DNA from: Epiperipatus broadwayi
Taxonomy: Eukaryota; Onychophora; Udeonychophora; Euonychophora; Peripatidae
NCBI GenBank assembly: GCA_028023455.1
Contig: JAQFVV010000206.1
Coordinates: 1,843,361 to 1,907,360, forward strand
DNA length: 64,000 bases
Direction of reading: 5' to 3'
A program made the position numbers and the translations under genes. The notes beneath the pieces are model-generated. The model saw only the letters and a program-made list of their open reading frames with translations. It had not been told where the DNA came from and searched no databases. This document shows positions 1 through 11,482 of the stretch, one piece after another. The first letter of the stretch is position 1. Each line of letters begins with the position of its first letter.

Positions 1-490
1 TTTATGGAATAGTCTTCCATTGTTTGTGCAGTAAAACGTGTGTCATTATCGGAAACAATTACTTCCAGTAATCCATTACATGAAAATATTTCATTCAGGT
101 TCTCTATTGTTTTCTCGCACTCATATTTTTTACTATATGATACCCTGCCTATTTATAGTACACATCTATAAGTGTAATGAGTATCTTTCCATTGGTGATT
201 CCTACATTGCCATGACTTATTTGCTTTAGGCCATACTACGTTTTAGTTTGCATATTCATTTTTGATTGACATGCTGAGCATTTCTTTATATATTTCTCTA
301 TGTCACCTGTTATATTAAGCCATCAGTCATAACTATGCACAAATGCTTTTGCATATACAATGCCTGGATGTCTTCATGCAACAACTTTAAGTCCAATTGT
401 CTACCCTCAGGTGGTATTACAACTCTATCTCCCATTAGAACACAACCTTTGTTGACGGATAGGTTTTATTAATTCATCCAAAAAGTAGGA
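1..490 (-). pseudogene. LTR-retrotransposon integrase relic, antisense
   Basis: Read on the minus strand, pieces in shifting frames match a Ty3/gypsy-type integrase. First comes GDRVVIPPEGRQLDLKLLHE, the region before the zinc finger. Then a KCSACQ-like segment (YIKKCSACQSKMNM) marks the end of the HHCC finger. Then comes a core with LITLIDVYYK and IVSDNDTRFT, the latter resembling the second catalytic Asp motif (SDNGxxF). Several stops and frameshifts show it is dead. The fragment runs off the left edge of the window. No LTR is recognisable here. Clade assignment is inference. Confidence 0.7.
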
Positions 491-1530
491 ACATTGCTTC
501 AAGGTTATTAGTTGACCATTCTTTACTTATTCAGCTTATAAGTGGCTGGTAACCTTTATCAGCCCTTAATATTATATAAATCAATATCTGAATTTTAATA
601 GAGTTAAATTAAAATTTACATTTTTAAATACTGTACACCTGTTATATTTGATAGCATTAAGATGCAAATATATATTTACTGAAGTGTTCTCTGCATAAAA
701 AAATTAAATATTTTTTTCAATATTTCAATAGCATTATGACTAATCATAGTTTTTGTAGCTTTATTAATAGTTATCATTTATTAATGTCAGAATACAAAAA
801 CACTGATCTTTGAATCTGTTGTTTTTGTAATATTTTTTTTATTAAATATAATATTTGTAATATTTTTTTAATTGGTTGCTTTAACATTTTTTTAAGATTT
901 AATGTAAATATATTTTCTATTAATCATTACTATGTCATTCATATGAACTATCTTAGGGGCTTGACAGAACCATGAAAGCATGGAGTGCCTTAATACTGAA
1001 TTACATATCAGCATTTGTCACTGTTCTGGCAGCTGACTGGGAACCTTTATCATGAAATATATACTATATCTCTGTAGTTAAAAGTGCATGTACTGATTTT
1101 TTCTCCAGAGTTTTTTATTTAATGGTGGAATTACTTCCTTCGCATAAACATAGTGGTTGTGAATTTGACATGTGACATCGAACAGATTTGCATTCACCAA
1201 TCAAACAACAGAGAAAATACAATATTATATATATAAGATTCTAATTATTGTATTAACTGAACATTATTCACATTAGTATTCTGCTTTTTTAATAGTAGTT
1301 TTTTTCTTTACTTTTATTTGTTTTTACAATTTTTGTGATTAGAGTTTTGTATTTAAACTTTACATATATATATATTCTCCAGAATTTTTTTAGTTCTGTA
1401 ATTATTTTCATTTAGCTTCATTTTTATATGGACTGAATATTCGCCATAATATTAGATTATTTCCCTGTTAAATGGAGTATTTTTTAAAAAAATAATATAA
1501 TTAGTAAATTTTTTATTATTTATTTTTTAG
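491..1530. other. Intron sequence, no gene seen
   Basis: This is AT-rich intron between the antisense integrase relic and the first exon. It contains short homopolymer and TA-rich runs. The final bases TTATTTTTTAG form the acceptor of the exon at 1531. I see no coding or RNA gene. Confidence 0.6.
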
Positions 1531-1624
1531 GTGATTCTAAGTTAGTGCAACACCTTTTATTAGATTTAGATAGCAGTGGTCCATTAGTTGAATTCTGGGA
1601 AAATCAACAACTACAAGGAAAAAG
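1531..1624 (+). CDS. CACNA2D: CACNA2D exon A
   Basis: The exon lies between acceptor ATTTTTTAG and donor AAAAAG|GTAAAT. It is 94 bp: two bases (GT) finish a split codon, thirty codons follow, and the last two bases (AG) begin an Arg codon completed in the next exon. The translation runs from DSKLVQHLLLDLDSSGP to LVEFWENQQLQGK. Alone it is weakly diagnostic. Its identity comes from in-phase joining to the next exon, whose sequence is characteristic of the family. It falls in the region just before the post-Cache segment of alpha2/delta. A two-base phase at both ends is consistent with a constitutive exon. Confidence 0.85.
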
Positions 1625-2022
1625 GTAAATATATATATTCTTCAAATTAAAAAATACAAATATTTAAATGCAATTTGTTTTCTATCAAAGAAAAAAATAT
1701 TAAACCAATAATTTTCATAAAGTCTTTATAATAGTGATTAAATCTCAGATTATCAAAAAAAAAAAAAAATAGCAGATAAACAGTTTAATAAAATACTTAT
1801 TTTTCATGTATATAGTTAATAGTGTGCGAGGCTTTAATTTTAGAATGAATTTGTATGCAAAGTAATGTTTCTTTTAATTCAGAGTATTATTTAATGAACA
1901 TAATGCAAGCTATATCAAATTCATTTATCTGTACTATATATTGAAAACAAAATTTTGGAAAAATATAACTTCTTCAAATTAAATAAAAGTATTTAATTGA
2001 AGAAATTTGTTACAAAACATTT
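1625..2022. other. Intron start, no gene seen
   Basis: This is plain AT-rich intron after the GTAAAT donor, up to the first fold-back repeat. It contains a short poly-A run near 1760. I see nothing else. Confidence 0.5.
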
Positions 2023-2637
2023 TAAATGAGGCATTTATTTTATATAGTGCTATGTTTATAAATTGTAATAAACTAAAGATCAACTTTTCAAGCTAATGTA
2101 CATGCGCTTTTTATGAATATTAATACTAATAAATGAATACTTTCACTTCCAACACAAGATAACATCTTTGCGAAAGAATAGAATGAATCACTTATTCTTT
2201 CAACCCAAATGCTTAAATATGGGCAAATCTTAAGCACTGGAAATGAAAGCGTGAAGATAAACCAATCACTTAAATTACTTTTTACTATGTCTGAATGAAT
2301 GATGCCCACAAAATTTTCTAGCACTATATAAAATAAATGCCTCATTTACATATGTTTAGTTTCATTTAAGAATGACGTTTCATAAATTCTAGAAAATTTT
2401 GTGGGCATATTCATTCAGACATAGTAAAAAGTAATTTAAAGTGATTGGTTTATCTTCACGCTTTCATTTCCAGTGCTTAAGATTTGCCCATATTTAAGCA
2501 TTTGGGTTGAAAGAATAGGTGATTCATTCTATTCTTTGGCAAAGACTTTATCTTGTGTTGGAAGTGAAAGTATTCATTTATTAATATTCATAAAAAGCGC
2601 ATGTACATTAGCTTGAAAAGCTGATCTTTAGTTTATT
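2023..2637. repeat. Fold-back element with nested inverted repeats
   Basis: A left arm of about 255 bp (2067-2321) is repeated in inverted orientation at 2389-2637, with only scattered differences, around a 67-bp spacer. A second short inverted pair (2023-2051 against 2321-2348, containing GAGGCATTTATTTTATATAG) overlaps it, so two hairpins compete for the same bases. The reading frame at 2088-2345 minus is a by-product of the arm and has no protein likeness. The structure resembles a MITE or fold-back element. I see no clear target duplication. Confidence 0.8.
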
Positions 2638-3439
2638 AAAACATTTTAAAATAAAACTTTACAAAATCAGATACAAGAATACATTTATCATGATTATTTA
2701 TATATTCTTATTTTTTTTTATAGATGATTTGTCCAGAGATTTATAAAATAATAAGATTCAAGAGACTTGCAGCATGCTCTAGTTGCTTTTAATATTTATA
2801 GAGAACAACAATTTAAGGAGTATATACACTTATCTTCTTTAATGGTTTCTCCTCTGAATAGGTTTCTCTGGATTGTTTATAATATTGCCATGAACCTATG
2901 GTAGACACTCTCATTCAAGAGTTAATCATTTCTATTAATCATTAGTGATTTTATTTATATAGTTTTTCATGATTAGACATAGGAAAACAATTGCTTGAAA
3001 TCTAGATCTAAATACTTTTGCAGGATATTGTTTAGAAAACGTTTTTGATATAAATGTGTTGTTTAGAAAATGTTAAATGTTTGTTGTTTAAAGTACTAAA
3101 TTTTAGATTGAGAATGTAATTAAAAATTACTTAATTTATCATCATCAAAATGCTTCTATAATTAATAAAAGTTAATTTCTGCTCATCTTATGGCTAGTAC
3201 ATATATATATTTGATTAATTGGAATAAACTTAGAAATCTTCTTTACAAATAAACATTTATAGTCATTCATTTATTTTTAGCCCAGTAGCAAATAAATCAT
3301 GCTATTAAAGAAATTAACCATAATAATTCTCTAATAATGAAACTGGAATAGTGAAGTCTGATAATGACAACCTTTTTATCTAGAACAAAAATATTTATAT
3401 TATACTTTATTAAGTCACTTTTTTACAATTGCATGTAAT
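2638..3439. other. Intron sequence, no gene seen
   Basis: AT-rich intron between two fold-back repeats. I see no coding, RNA or repeat structure beyond short homopolymers. Confidence 0.5.
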
Positions 3440-3618
3440 TTAGAGAAGGAAATAAACCTCTCTTCATGTACTTTTTATGAACTTACATGCACTCACTCGT
3501 AAGCATCAGTTTATCGAGTATTAAGTGTTTCACTTATGCTTTTTAAACTGATGCTTACATGTGAGTGCATGTAAATTCATAAAAAATGCATAACAGAAAG
3601 TTTCTTACCTTCTCTATA
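3440..3618. repeat. Short inverted-repeat element (MITE-like)
   Basis: The inner arms 3472-3513 and 3544-3585 are near-perfect inverted copies (left contains CATGCACTCACTCGTAAGCA). Homology continues outward with more differences to about 3440 and 3618 (TAGAGAAGG on both sides). The spacer is about 30 bp. Size and form fit a MITE. The superfamily is not recognisable. Confidence 0.75.
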
Positions 3619-3959
3619 TTATATAATAATTATCTTCTATATTTTGTTGAATGGTTTAAAAGAATGTTGTTTTTTTTGTTTCTTCTTTTATAATACTTTG
3701 TTTGATATAATGTATTGTTGTTTTTTATTTTATGCCACTCTGTGCAAATATCTAGAGTTGGTTTTTATTTCTTTCATTTTGACGCAAAAGTTATAACAAA
3801 TCTTATTTCTCATTTTAATCTTTTCATTTGAAGACATAAATAATATTAAACTTAGAATTCCTTATAAATATTTTTGATACATTCCAGTATTAAAAATTAT
3901 GTCAAATTTTATTCCAATTTTTTAATATTATTTTAAAATGCATAGAGTATTTATAATAT

Positions 3960-5070
3960 ATATTATAAAACATATTTTTGAGAATAATCATGTTTAATAA
4001 ACTAAAATAAATTTATTGACCTTTTAATATCATTTATCCTCATCTGGTTGAAAAAAATATAGTAATAATCACATTGTTATAGTAGATATGTGATTGTTGT
4101 ATCATATAGTTGTTAAATAGTTTGATTTATATTTAACAATACTTTTTGTATTCATTTGTGGTAAAAGAAACTCTTTCAAATCGTTGATAATTTTATTGTT
4201 TTGTCACATTTACTAATGCAATTTTTAATTCTAAAGAATTTTATACTCTGCTTTTCTGCACTAACTATAATAATTAAGAAAATGTTGCAATATAACAGCA
4301 AAACATATTTGATTTATAATAAAGAAATTTATTTTAAAACTATGTGCATTCACTACTGAAGAGTATCATAATCTTAGCATTAAATGACTAAGGGCAGTTG
4401 AGATCTGGATTTAAAGTTACTTTGAATATTATAGAATAAATTATCATAAAATTGAATTTTTAGGAGTAAATTTAGATGTTAATAATGAAAAATGTCAGCT
4501 ACAACCATGCCTCCTTTATCTTTCTCTTTCTGTCATCTCTCTCAGAGCAAACAATGTGAGTTGCAGATAGATCAAAGTGATGTAGCTTATTTAAATACTC
4601 TTTCATTATGATTATTGCATGTGGATATGATTTTAGTACTTGGAGTCATTTGCAATGGCCAGTATCCTTCATAGACTTAAATTTATTGTGTAAATTTTAG
4701 TGTTTTTTAATACTAAAATCATATCCACGTACAATAACCATAACCAAAAAATATTTATAAAAGCTATAGAAATTTTTAAAAACTCAAATTGCATTAATAA
4801 ATATGACAACACAATAAAATTACCAACTATTTGAAAGACTTTCTTAATGGAAATGAATATAAAAAATACTTCTAAATATAAATCAAATTATTCAACAACC
4901 ACATAATACAGCAATTACGTATCTACTGTAACAATGTGAGTATTATTACTATATTTTTTTAACTCAGTTGAGGATAAATGTTATCTTATTGAAATGTTGG
5001 TACATTTATTTTAGTTTATTAAATATGGTTATTCCTGAAAACAGGTTTCATAAAATATCTTTTACCTGCG
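3960..5070. repeat. Large fold-back element, about 1.1 kb, diverged arms
   Basis: The left region about 3975-4245 reappears inverted at about 4757-5060. An example is the motif TTATTTTAGTTTATTAAA on the right and its complement on the left. An inner pair of 33 bp (4606-4638 and 4711-4743) matches with three differences. The left arm holds about 300 extra bases (about 4270-4600) absent from the right, including a small region with higher GC near 4500-4560. Clearly old. No transposase remains are visible. Confidence 0.75.
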
Positions 5071-5700
5071 AAAACATTCATTTCAACATGTGTCTTTATA
5101 TATTTGTGTATGAAATTCTTTTTATTTAGTGGATGATATAATATGACATTGATAAAGCTATTTATCTTTCCACTTTCTCTCAATTTCTTTAAATAGATTG
5201 AAGCACTTTAAATACAATTTTAGTATATCTTATATTTAAACAAACAATATAAGTGATTAATATATTGTTTAATTTTTAATTTCAATATAAAAAATTATTT
5301 AACGATTGTAAAAAAAAAAAAAAAAAACAATGATAGACATTCAATCAGCACTAAGATTTATATTATAGTCCCCAACCACACACACACACACCATTATTAA
5401 AAATAGTGAATAATTTTTTAATAATTAAAAAGATGTGTATTGACTGCTTTGTAAGATAAAAAAATTTACACGTATATGGGTATGTGTGCATAACTAATCA
5501 ATACAAAAATTATTGTACTCAAATGCAGAATAAGTAAAATTATCCAAATTGCAAGTTAACTTGGATATTCTAATTTGCATAGGGATAATAATAAAATCAT
5601 CATGCAAACTAGGAGAGCTATTAAAAATGACAGCAGAACTATAATGTCAAAGGAGCCAGATTCAATCAAAATCAGTTAGTCACATTCAGATATATTTGTG
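5071..5700. other. Intron sequence with short simple repeats
   Basis: AT-rich intron with a poly-A run near 5311-5326 and a short (AC)n tract near 5376-5391. Coding-like remains of the gypsy element begin somewhere after about 5600. The boundary is not clear. Confidence 0.45.
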
Positions 5701-8700
5701 TGAGCAGTTAGGTGGTTCAAAACCTGATGTTGGTGAGCAATGTAAAATACTGAAGAAAACTTTATATAGAACAGCAAATGAAGAAAGTTATTAAACTAAA
5801 ACTTTTCTGTTTATTTTCAAAAAATAATTAATTAATGTATGGCTTCTTTGGTTAACTTTTAGCCCTTTACACATCAGTTCCATAGTCTCTAAACCCAGTG
5901 TTATATAAATTACTAACATGGATATGTATCATGGCAATGCAGTGATGTGTTAATGCCTTTTGATGGAAACAATCCGAGGCAATGGCAAATATATATTAAT
6001 CATGTTGAAAAATGCATAATATTTAATATAACATTAGTGATCTCTGAGACCCAATATACCTGAGGATATTTTGTTGAAGGAGCTACTACAAAAATTAAAT
6101 GTATATTTCAAACCTACAATTTTGAAAACTTATGTATGATTGGCACTGCTTAGAGTTAGCAAAGGAATGTAAATTTAAAGATCTTCTAGAAGAGATGCTA
6201 TTGACCAGTTGTTATGTGGGATGTGAAACTTAAGTGAATATTTTTAAGTGAATTTACACTAAGTTATTTATAATGCAACCATTAAATGAAATAAAGCACT
6301 AAATCATTCTAGACTATGTTTAAGAATTTAAAAATGCAACAGATGAAGCAAACCTAAATACACATGTAAAGAAGGTGAAGCACAAATGACAGAAAAGAAT
6401 ATTAAACAGGAATCTAGCATAATTGCTGCAGAAAGAAAAGATATATAAAAAGAATGTGTAAATTTAAGACATCTAAGTGTCTTAACTGTGAATTGATAGA
6501 CTATTTGTCAAAGGTTTGTTCTAACAAATGATAAATAACTAAAGTAGATTTTCTGGAGAATAGTAAACGAGGAAGAGTGAAAAATGACTGGATGTGAAAT
6601 CAATAAAGGAAGGCAAAGATATGACAAATCTATTGGAAGTTAAAATTTGTAGCCAAATCACAAAAATGGACATAAATAGCTGGGCAGGCATATTACTCAT
6701 GTCATTTAAAAATTGGATAGCTATTAACAAAAAAGGAATAATAAGATACAACTTAATAAAACAAATTTAATGGCTACAGACATAAATGGAAATCCAATAA
6801 ACATCAAAGTAATTGTAATTGTATTGGTAAAAGTAAATAGTTAAATAAAAAGTTTAGCACTATACTAGGATGTAACTGGTTTAAGCCTTTTGGAATTACA
6901 GAAAATATTATAAAAAGAATGAAATTAAAATTGGAAATAAGATATTAATTCCCTCAGCTCTTTAAATCTAGCTCACCAGAATTAAAGACAAAATCAGTAG
7001 ATGATATAGAGCTAAAGGAAAATGTATATATCTGTTCACTCTTAAGCTGAATGTGGAGGAAGCACTAAAGAACTTATTAAACAGAGCCATCATTACACTG
7101 GTGGAGGGATCCTGGTTAACATTCATTGTCACTATCTTGAAACCAGATAAAAATATTAATAAAGGAACCTATCCTGTAATAAGCAGAAAAGAAGTGGTGG
7201 TTTCTCTGCAGAAAGCTATATACTTCACTAAATTAAGTTTGCAGTTGGCAATTTACCAAATCCCTGTTACTACTATCAGGACTGCTGCTTAGAATAAACA
7301 CATAATGCAGGGGTCCCCAACCTTTGTGCACTTAAGAGCATATTCTATAATACCGGCCAGATGGCAGGCACCATTTATTTTTTTCAACCAGATGGCGGGC
7401 ACTATTTATTTTTTCAATGTAAATTTATAGTTGGATATTGTTAATAATACACATAATGTACAAAAAAATATTTCTTTCAAAAATAAAATGTTAACATATA
7501 ATTAACGTTTATATTTTTATGCTGTAAAAGTATAGTATGTCCTACCATTTGATTAAAATATAATACAATAAATTATAAGAAATTTTAAAAATTAAATTTA
7601 TTTGTATCAGATAAATAATTTTTTATCATGTTCGGATAGCGGCGGGCACACATAAAATGGTCTGCGGGTGCCATGGTGCCCATGGGCATAGGGTTGGGGA
7701 CCCCTGACATAATGGAACTGTTTAAATTTAATAAGTTATCACATGGGATTATCATAATGTCATATTTTCCAAACAAAGATGTAAAATCCTTTATGAAAAG
7801 TAGAAGGAGCTATACTGTATATAGACAATATTCTGATAGTTGATGAAAGTGAAATGCAGTTAAATAAATGAGTAAATGCTGTCTGTAAAAAATTGAATAA
7901 GATCAGTGCAAGTCTCAATCAGTGCCTCAATATGTATTTGGTCAGCAAAAGAAATCGAATTCCTAGGATACATTATAAAAAGATAAATACAAACATTCTA
8001 ATCCAGAGAAAGTCACTGCAGTAAAAAATACCCTGTAGCCAACAAATGGTAAGCAGTTGCAAACTTTTTTAGGTTTACTGAACTTCTTTGAAAGTTTCCT
8101 AAAAGAAAAATCAGAGATAGGAATGGATAGTTCAACAGGACAAGGCTTTTAGAAAAGAACAGGAATTGCAGAATCTGGTAAATTACTAGTGCATTATTGT
8201 GAACAGCAAGAAGTGGTGATTACAATGGATGCTTCAGACTTTGGTATTGATGCTGTGATTTTTCATAATGTATGTGGAAGCAAATGCCTATTGCATATAC
8301 TTTCAAAACACTTTCCAAATCTGAAAAACTAGAGCCCATTGGACAAGGAGACTCTGGCAATAGTATTCACGATAAAGAAATTATACCAATGTGTTTATGG
8401 GTGGTCATTCGAAATTTACACAAACCATGGCCTCTATTGGGGATATTTGGAAAAATAAAAAGACTACAGATCATGCTAATCAGCATATACTGAGATGGAA
8501 TAATATCTTGGCTTCTTACAATATTGAAATATACAGACATGGAAAGCAGATAAAGCATGTAGATTCACTCTCTGGAAATCCAGATAAAACAGACACAAGT
8601 TGTGTATTACTGAGGTTAACTACATAGATGTTACAGTCTAATGAACAGCAAAGTTGTATCTACCTGAAAAAAAATTGCTGAAGGATTTCAACTAGTAATA

Positions 8701-9690
8701 AATTGGAGTAAACAAGCATGTCCAAAAAAGTGACTACAGTACCAACTAATAAAGAATTAGATTAAATAAGTATAGCAAAAAAGAACCAACTACATAATGC
8801 CACAAATTTAGAATGCTCAAAAAAGTCTGTCCATGTGTCAAGAGGTGTATTCTGATGACAGACCAAGTATTGATTCCAATTGATGGGAAGAAATGTATAC
8901 TGCAGCTGCTACATAAAGGAACTCTGGGATTGTACAAATGAAAGAACTAGCTCATTCATACATTTAGTGGCAATGCATGAATAGTGATATAGAAAAAACT
9001 ATAAAGAAATGTCAAACCTGTCAAGAAACAGTGAGCTATCTGCTAAAGAGTTCCAGCATAGGTTAATACTACAAAAGCATAGGAAAGGATATATTTAGAT
9101 TACTTTAGGCCTTTCCATGGATGTATATTTCTGGTAGCCATTGATTTGTATTTCCAAATATTAAAAAACACTAATATAGAACATATGATAAAAGTCTTAA
9201 AATGAATTTTTGCTACACATGGTATCCTGAATTTATAGTTACTGACAATAGTGTTGGATTTAGTTCAGTGCAATTAAAGGGGATTTTTGCTTAAAAGGGA
9301 ATACAGCATATTCTAACACCTCCATACCACCTCTAATCAAAAAGACTAGCAGAAAAGGCCCTTCAGCATTTTAGGTAAACAGTGAATAGAATGGAGTGTG
9401 TGATATCTATGAAATGCTAGCAACACCAATGTTTTACCAGCACTTCACACCAAGTTCAATTAAGCATCCTGTAAGGATGCATATGTCTGTATTATTTCCA
9501 GACAAAACTAAAAGGTAGGATGTAAAAAGTGAAAATGTCAAGTTTTTTATAGGACAGACTGTCTGGATAAGAGATACTTTGAGAAAAAAATGGATATCTG
9601 GAAGTATATCTATCCAAATATGTGAGATTAAATTAGAAGACATTAAAATAATTAGGTGACTTATTGATCATATAAAAATTATTTAATTGA
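5700..9690 (+). pseudogene. Decayed Ty3/gypsy gag-pol
   Basis: In order on the + strand: a degenerate Gag zinc knuckle near 6465-6530 (SKCLNCELIDYLSKVC). Then the RT start at 7053-7291, with VEGSWLTFIVTILKPDKN, YPVISRKEVVVSLQKA and YFTKLSLQLAIYQIP, the latter matching the YFTKLDLxxAYxQI signature with Asp lost. Then an RT continuation after the hAT insertion at 7308-7706, with ELFKFNKLSHGI and a YxDN in place of YxDD. Then RNase H/tether at 8220-8620 (TMDASDFGIDAV, YNIEIYRHGKQIKHVDSLSG). Then integrase at about 8850-9690, with H/C finger remains, YLDYFRPFHGCIFLVAID, and a C-terminal FxxGQTVWIRDTLRKKW-like stretch. Frameshifts and stops are throughout. No LTR pair was identified. Confidence 0.85.
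7300..7714. mobile_element. hAT-type non-autonomous transposon with perfect 8-bp TSD
   Basis: The element occupies 7308-7706 (399 bp). Its ends are inverted: CAGGGGTCCCCAACC on the left and GGTTGGGGACCCCTG on the right. It is flanked by the identical 8-bp duplication ACATAATG at 7300-7307 and 7707-7714. An 8-bp duplication and CAG..CTG ends are hallmarks of hAT. Inside there are GC-richer subterminal motifs repeated near the left end (CAGATGGC twice) and no transposase. It sits inside the gypsy RT region, so it arrived after the retrotransposon. Confidence 0.95.
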
Positions 9691-10874
9691 TGAGCAGTAT
9701 AAAATGATGAAGAAAATGTTATAGAGAACAAAGGAAGTTATCAGACTAAAATGTAGGACATTTAATATAATGCAGTATTAGAATCCCACTCTATAAAGAA
9801 CTGTCCATATGGGATTAAGACTGGGAAAGCTGCTAGTTGTATATACTTACCAATTAGTACTTATATATTTGTGATGTTCCAGTATAACTGATTGTAAATT
9901 TAAAAGTTAGTAATAGATTTATTTTATTCCTTCTATATCACAAATAAAAAAATAAATCATGTTGAAGATTGCACCATATCTTGTTTTTGGCTAATGATCA
10001 GTGAATTAGTGCAAAACATTCATTTGACTATTTCAAGTTATTTTAGATCCTTTATTCTGAATCTAAGAATAGCTGAACACCATTTACTTATCACATTGGA
10101 TGACCATTGTGAATTTCTAAAATATTCTTAAAATTTCTGAGATAACTCCCATCTTTTTAAAAATATTTCAACTTTAACCAGATTGCAAATCTGTATTAAG
10201 GATGTAGAAGAATATATTGACCATTATACCACAAGGCTATCACTTTAAGTCTTAAAATTTTAAGTGATGAAGAACAAATTCAATGTTTGCTATGATGCAA
10301 ACACATGATTCACAACGTAAAACAAGCTTTTTAATCCAAAGATTTGATTAGAATTAATTTCGATGACATTACCTTTATTTCATTTTCTGATTATCAAATA
10401 AGTGGTGATTTCTCAACAATGTGTTCATTAGATCATTCTCATCATTTTACTAAATTAATCATTTCATAATATGTCAAAAATATATATTTGTTCTTCAATG
10501 GTATCCACTTTGCTATATGTTTTTATGAATTCATATATTTTTACTAATACAATAATTTCTTTATTATTCAACTTATTTATAAAGAGACACCAAAAATGTA
10601 ATTAAACAATATTTTAAATTAATTATATCCATTTTTTTTTTTGCTTTTGATTTTTTAATATTAAAGATGTTAAAGATTTGTTTAAGTTTATAATGTTCAT
10701 CTAAATATTAAAATATTAGAATAAGTTAAGCTAAGAGGATATAAAAAAGGGATAAAATCCATAATGATAAATAAATATTTTAATTGTATTTTCCTATTAT
10801 TTTAGTTGTTTCCACCTGCCTTTACAAAGAGGGTATAATGCATGTACCTACAATTTTTTTTAATTTATCATTTA
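9691..10874. other. Intron sequence after the gypsy relic, no gene seen
   Basis: AT-rich intron. Any 3' LTR of the gypsy copy should lie here, but I could not recognise TG..CA ends or a partner. No other structure. Confidence 0.4.
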
Positions 10875-10886
10875 TTTTAAAATAAT

Positions 10887-11322
10887 AAATGTAAATATAT
10901 TAAATTTAAGCGTAAACAGATAATATAATAACGTGAAAGCTAAACACCTTCAAACAGATACGCTTTAAAAATGCTTACGTGACAGCCAATCAGATGGAAT
11001 AATGGCATCACATGGGACTCTAAATTCTAAAACACAAGCCAGAACTATTAGAAAAAGATGGATCCATCTTAATCTATGCCTCAATTATATTTAAATAAGC
11101 CAGACTCAAGCATTTTGAACTAAGAGTGTGAAGCTTAAATACCTTCACATTTAATCCACTAAATATTATATATATAAATTAACAACGCGAAATCATCCGA
11201 TTTACAACGAAGAAATATTTTTAAATCTAATGAAATGATATTAATAAATGTAAATATATTAAATTTAAGCGTAAACATTTTTAAAGCGTATCTGTTTGAA
11301 GGTGTTTAGCTTTCACGTTATT
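10887..11322. repeat. Fold-back element, family F1, copy 1
   Basis: The segment 10931-10974 (AACGTGAAAGCTAAACACCT start) is repeated inverted at 11277-11322. A direct repeat of about 33 bp (TAAATGTAAATATATTAAAT start) sits at 10887 and again at 11247. Internal sequence includes GACAGCCAATCAGATG and a GAAGCTTAAATACCTTCAC-like run. Both match the larger element at 39.6-40.4 kb, so the two belong to one family. It ends about 100 bp before the next exon. Confidence 0.75.
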
Positions 11323-11419
11323 TTAAAATAATATATATTTAGTATGTATAATTTTAAAATGAAATCATAAAATATTACATCTTAATTTTAAAGTGAAATT
11401 TTATTATTTTTTTAAATAG

Positions 11420-11482
11420 ATCTGAAATATACTCAACATTTATTAGTACACATGGGGGACTGACAAGATTTTTTCCACCAAG
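11420..11482 (+). CDS. CACNA2D: CACNA2D exon B
   Basis: The 63-bp exon lies between acceptor TTTAAATAG and donor CCAAG|GTAAAT. One base finishes an Arg codon; the next codons read SEIYSTFISTHGGLTRFFPP; two bases carry over. The pattern of a hydrophobic strand, then T/S-x-x-GGLTR-aromatic-aromatic-P is the conserved alpha2/delta segment that precedes the W-x-x-x-FYxRALDND motif. This is the first strongly diagnostic exon in the window. Confidence 0.92.
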
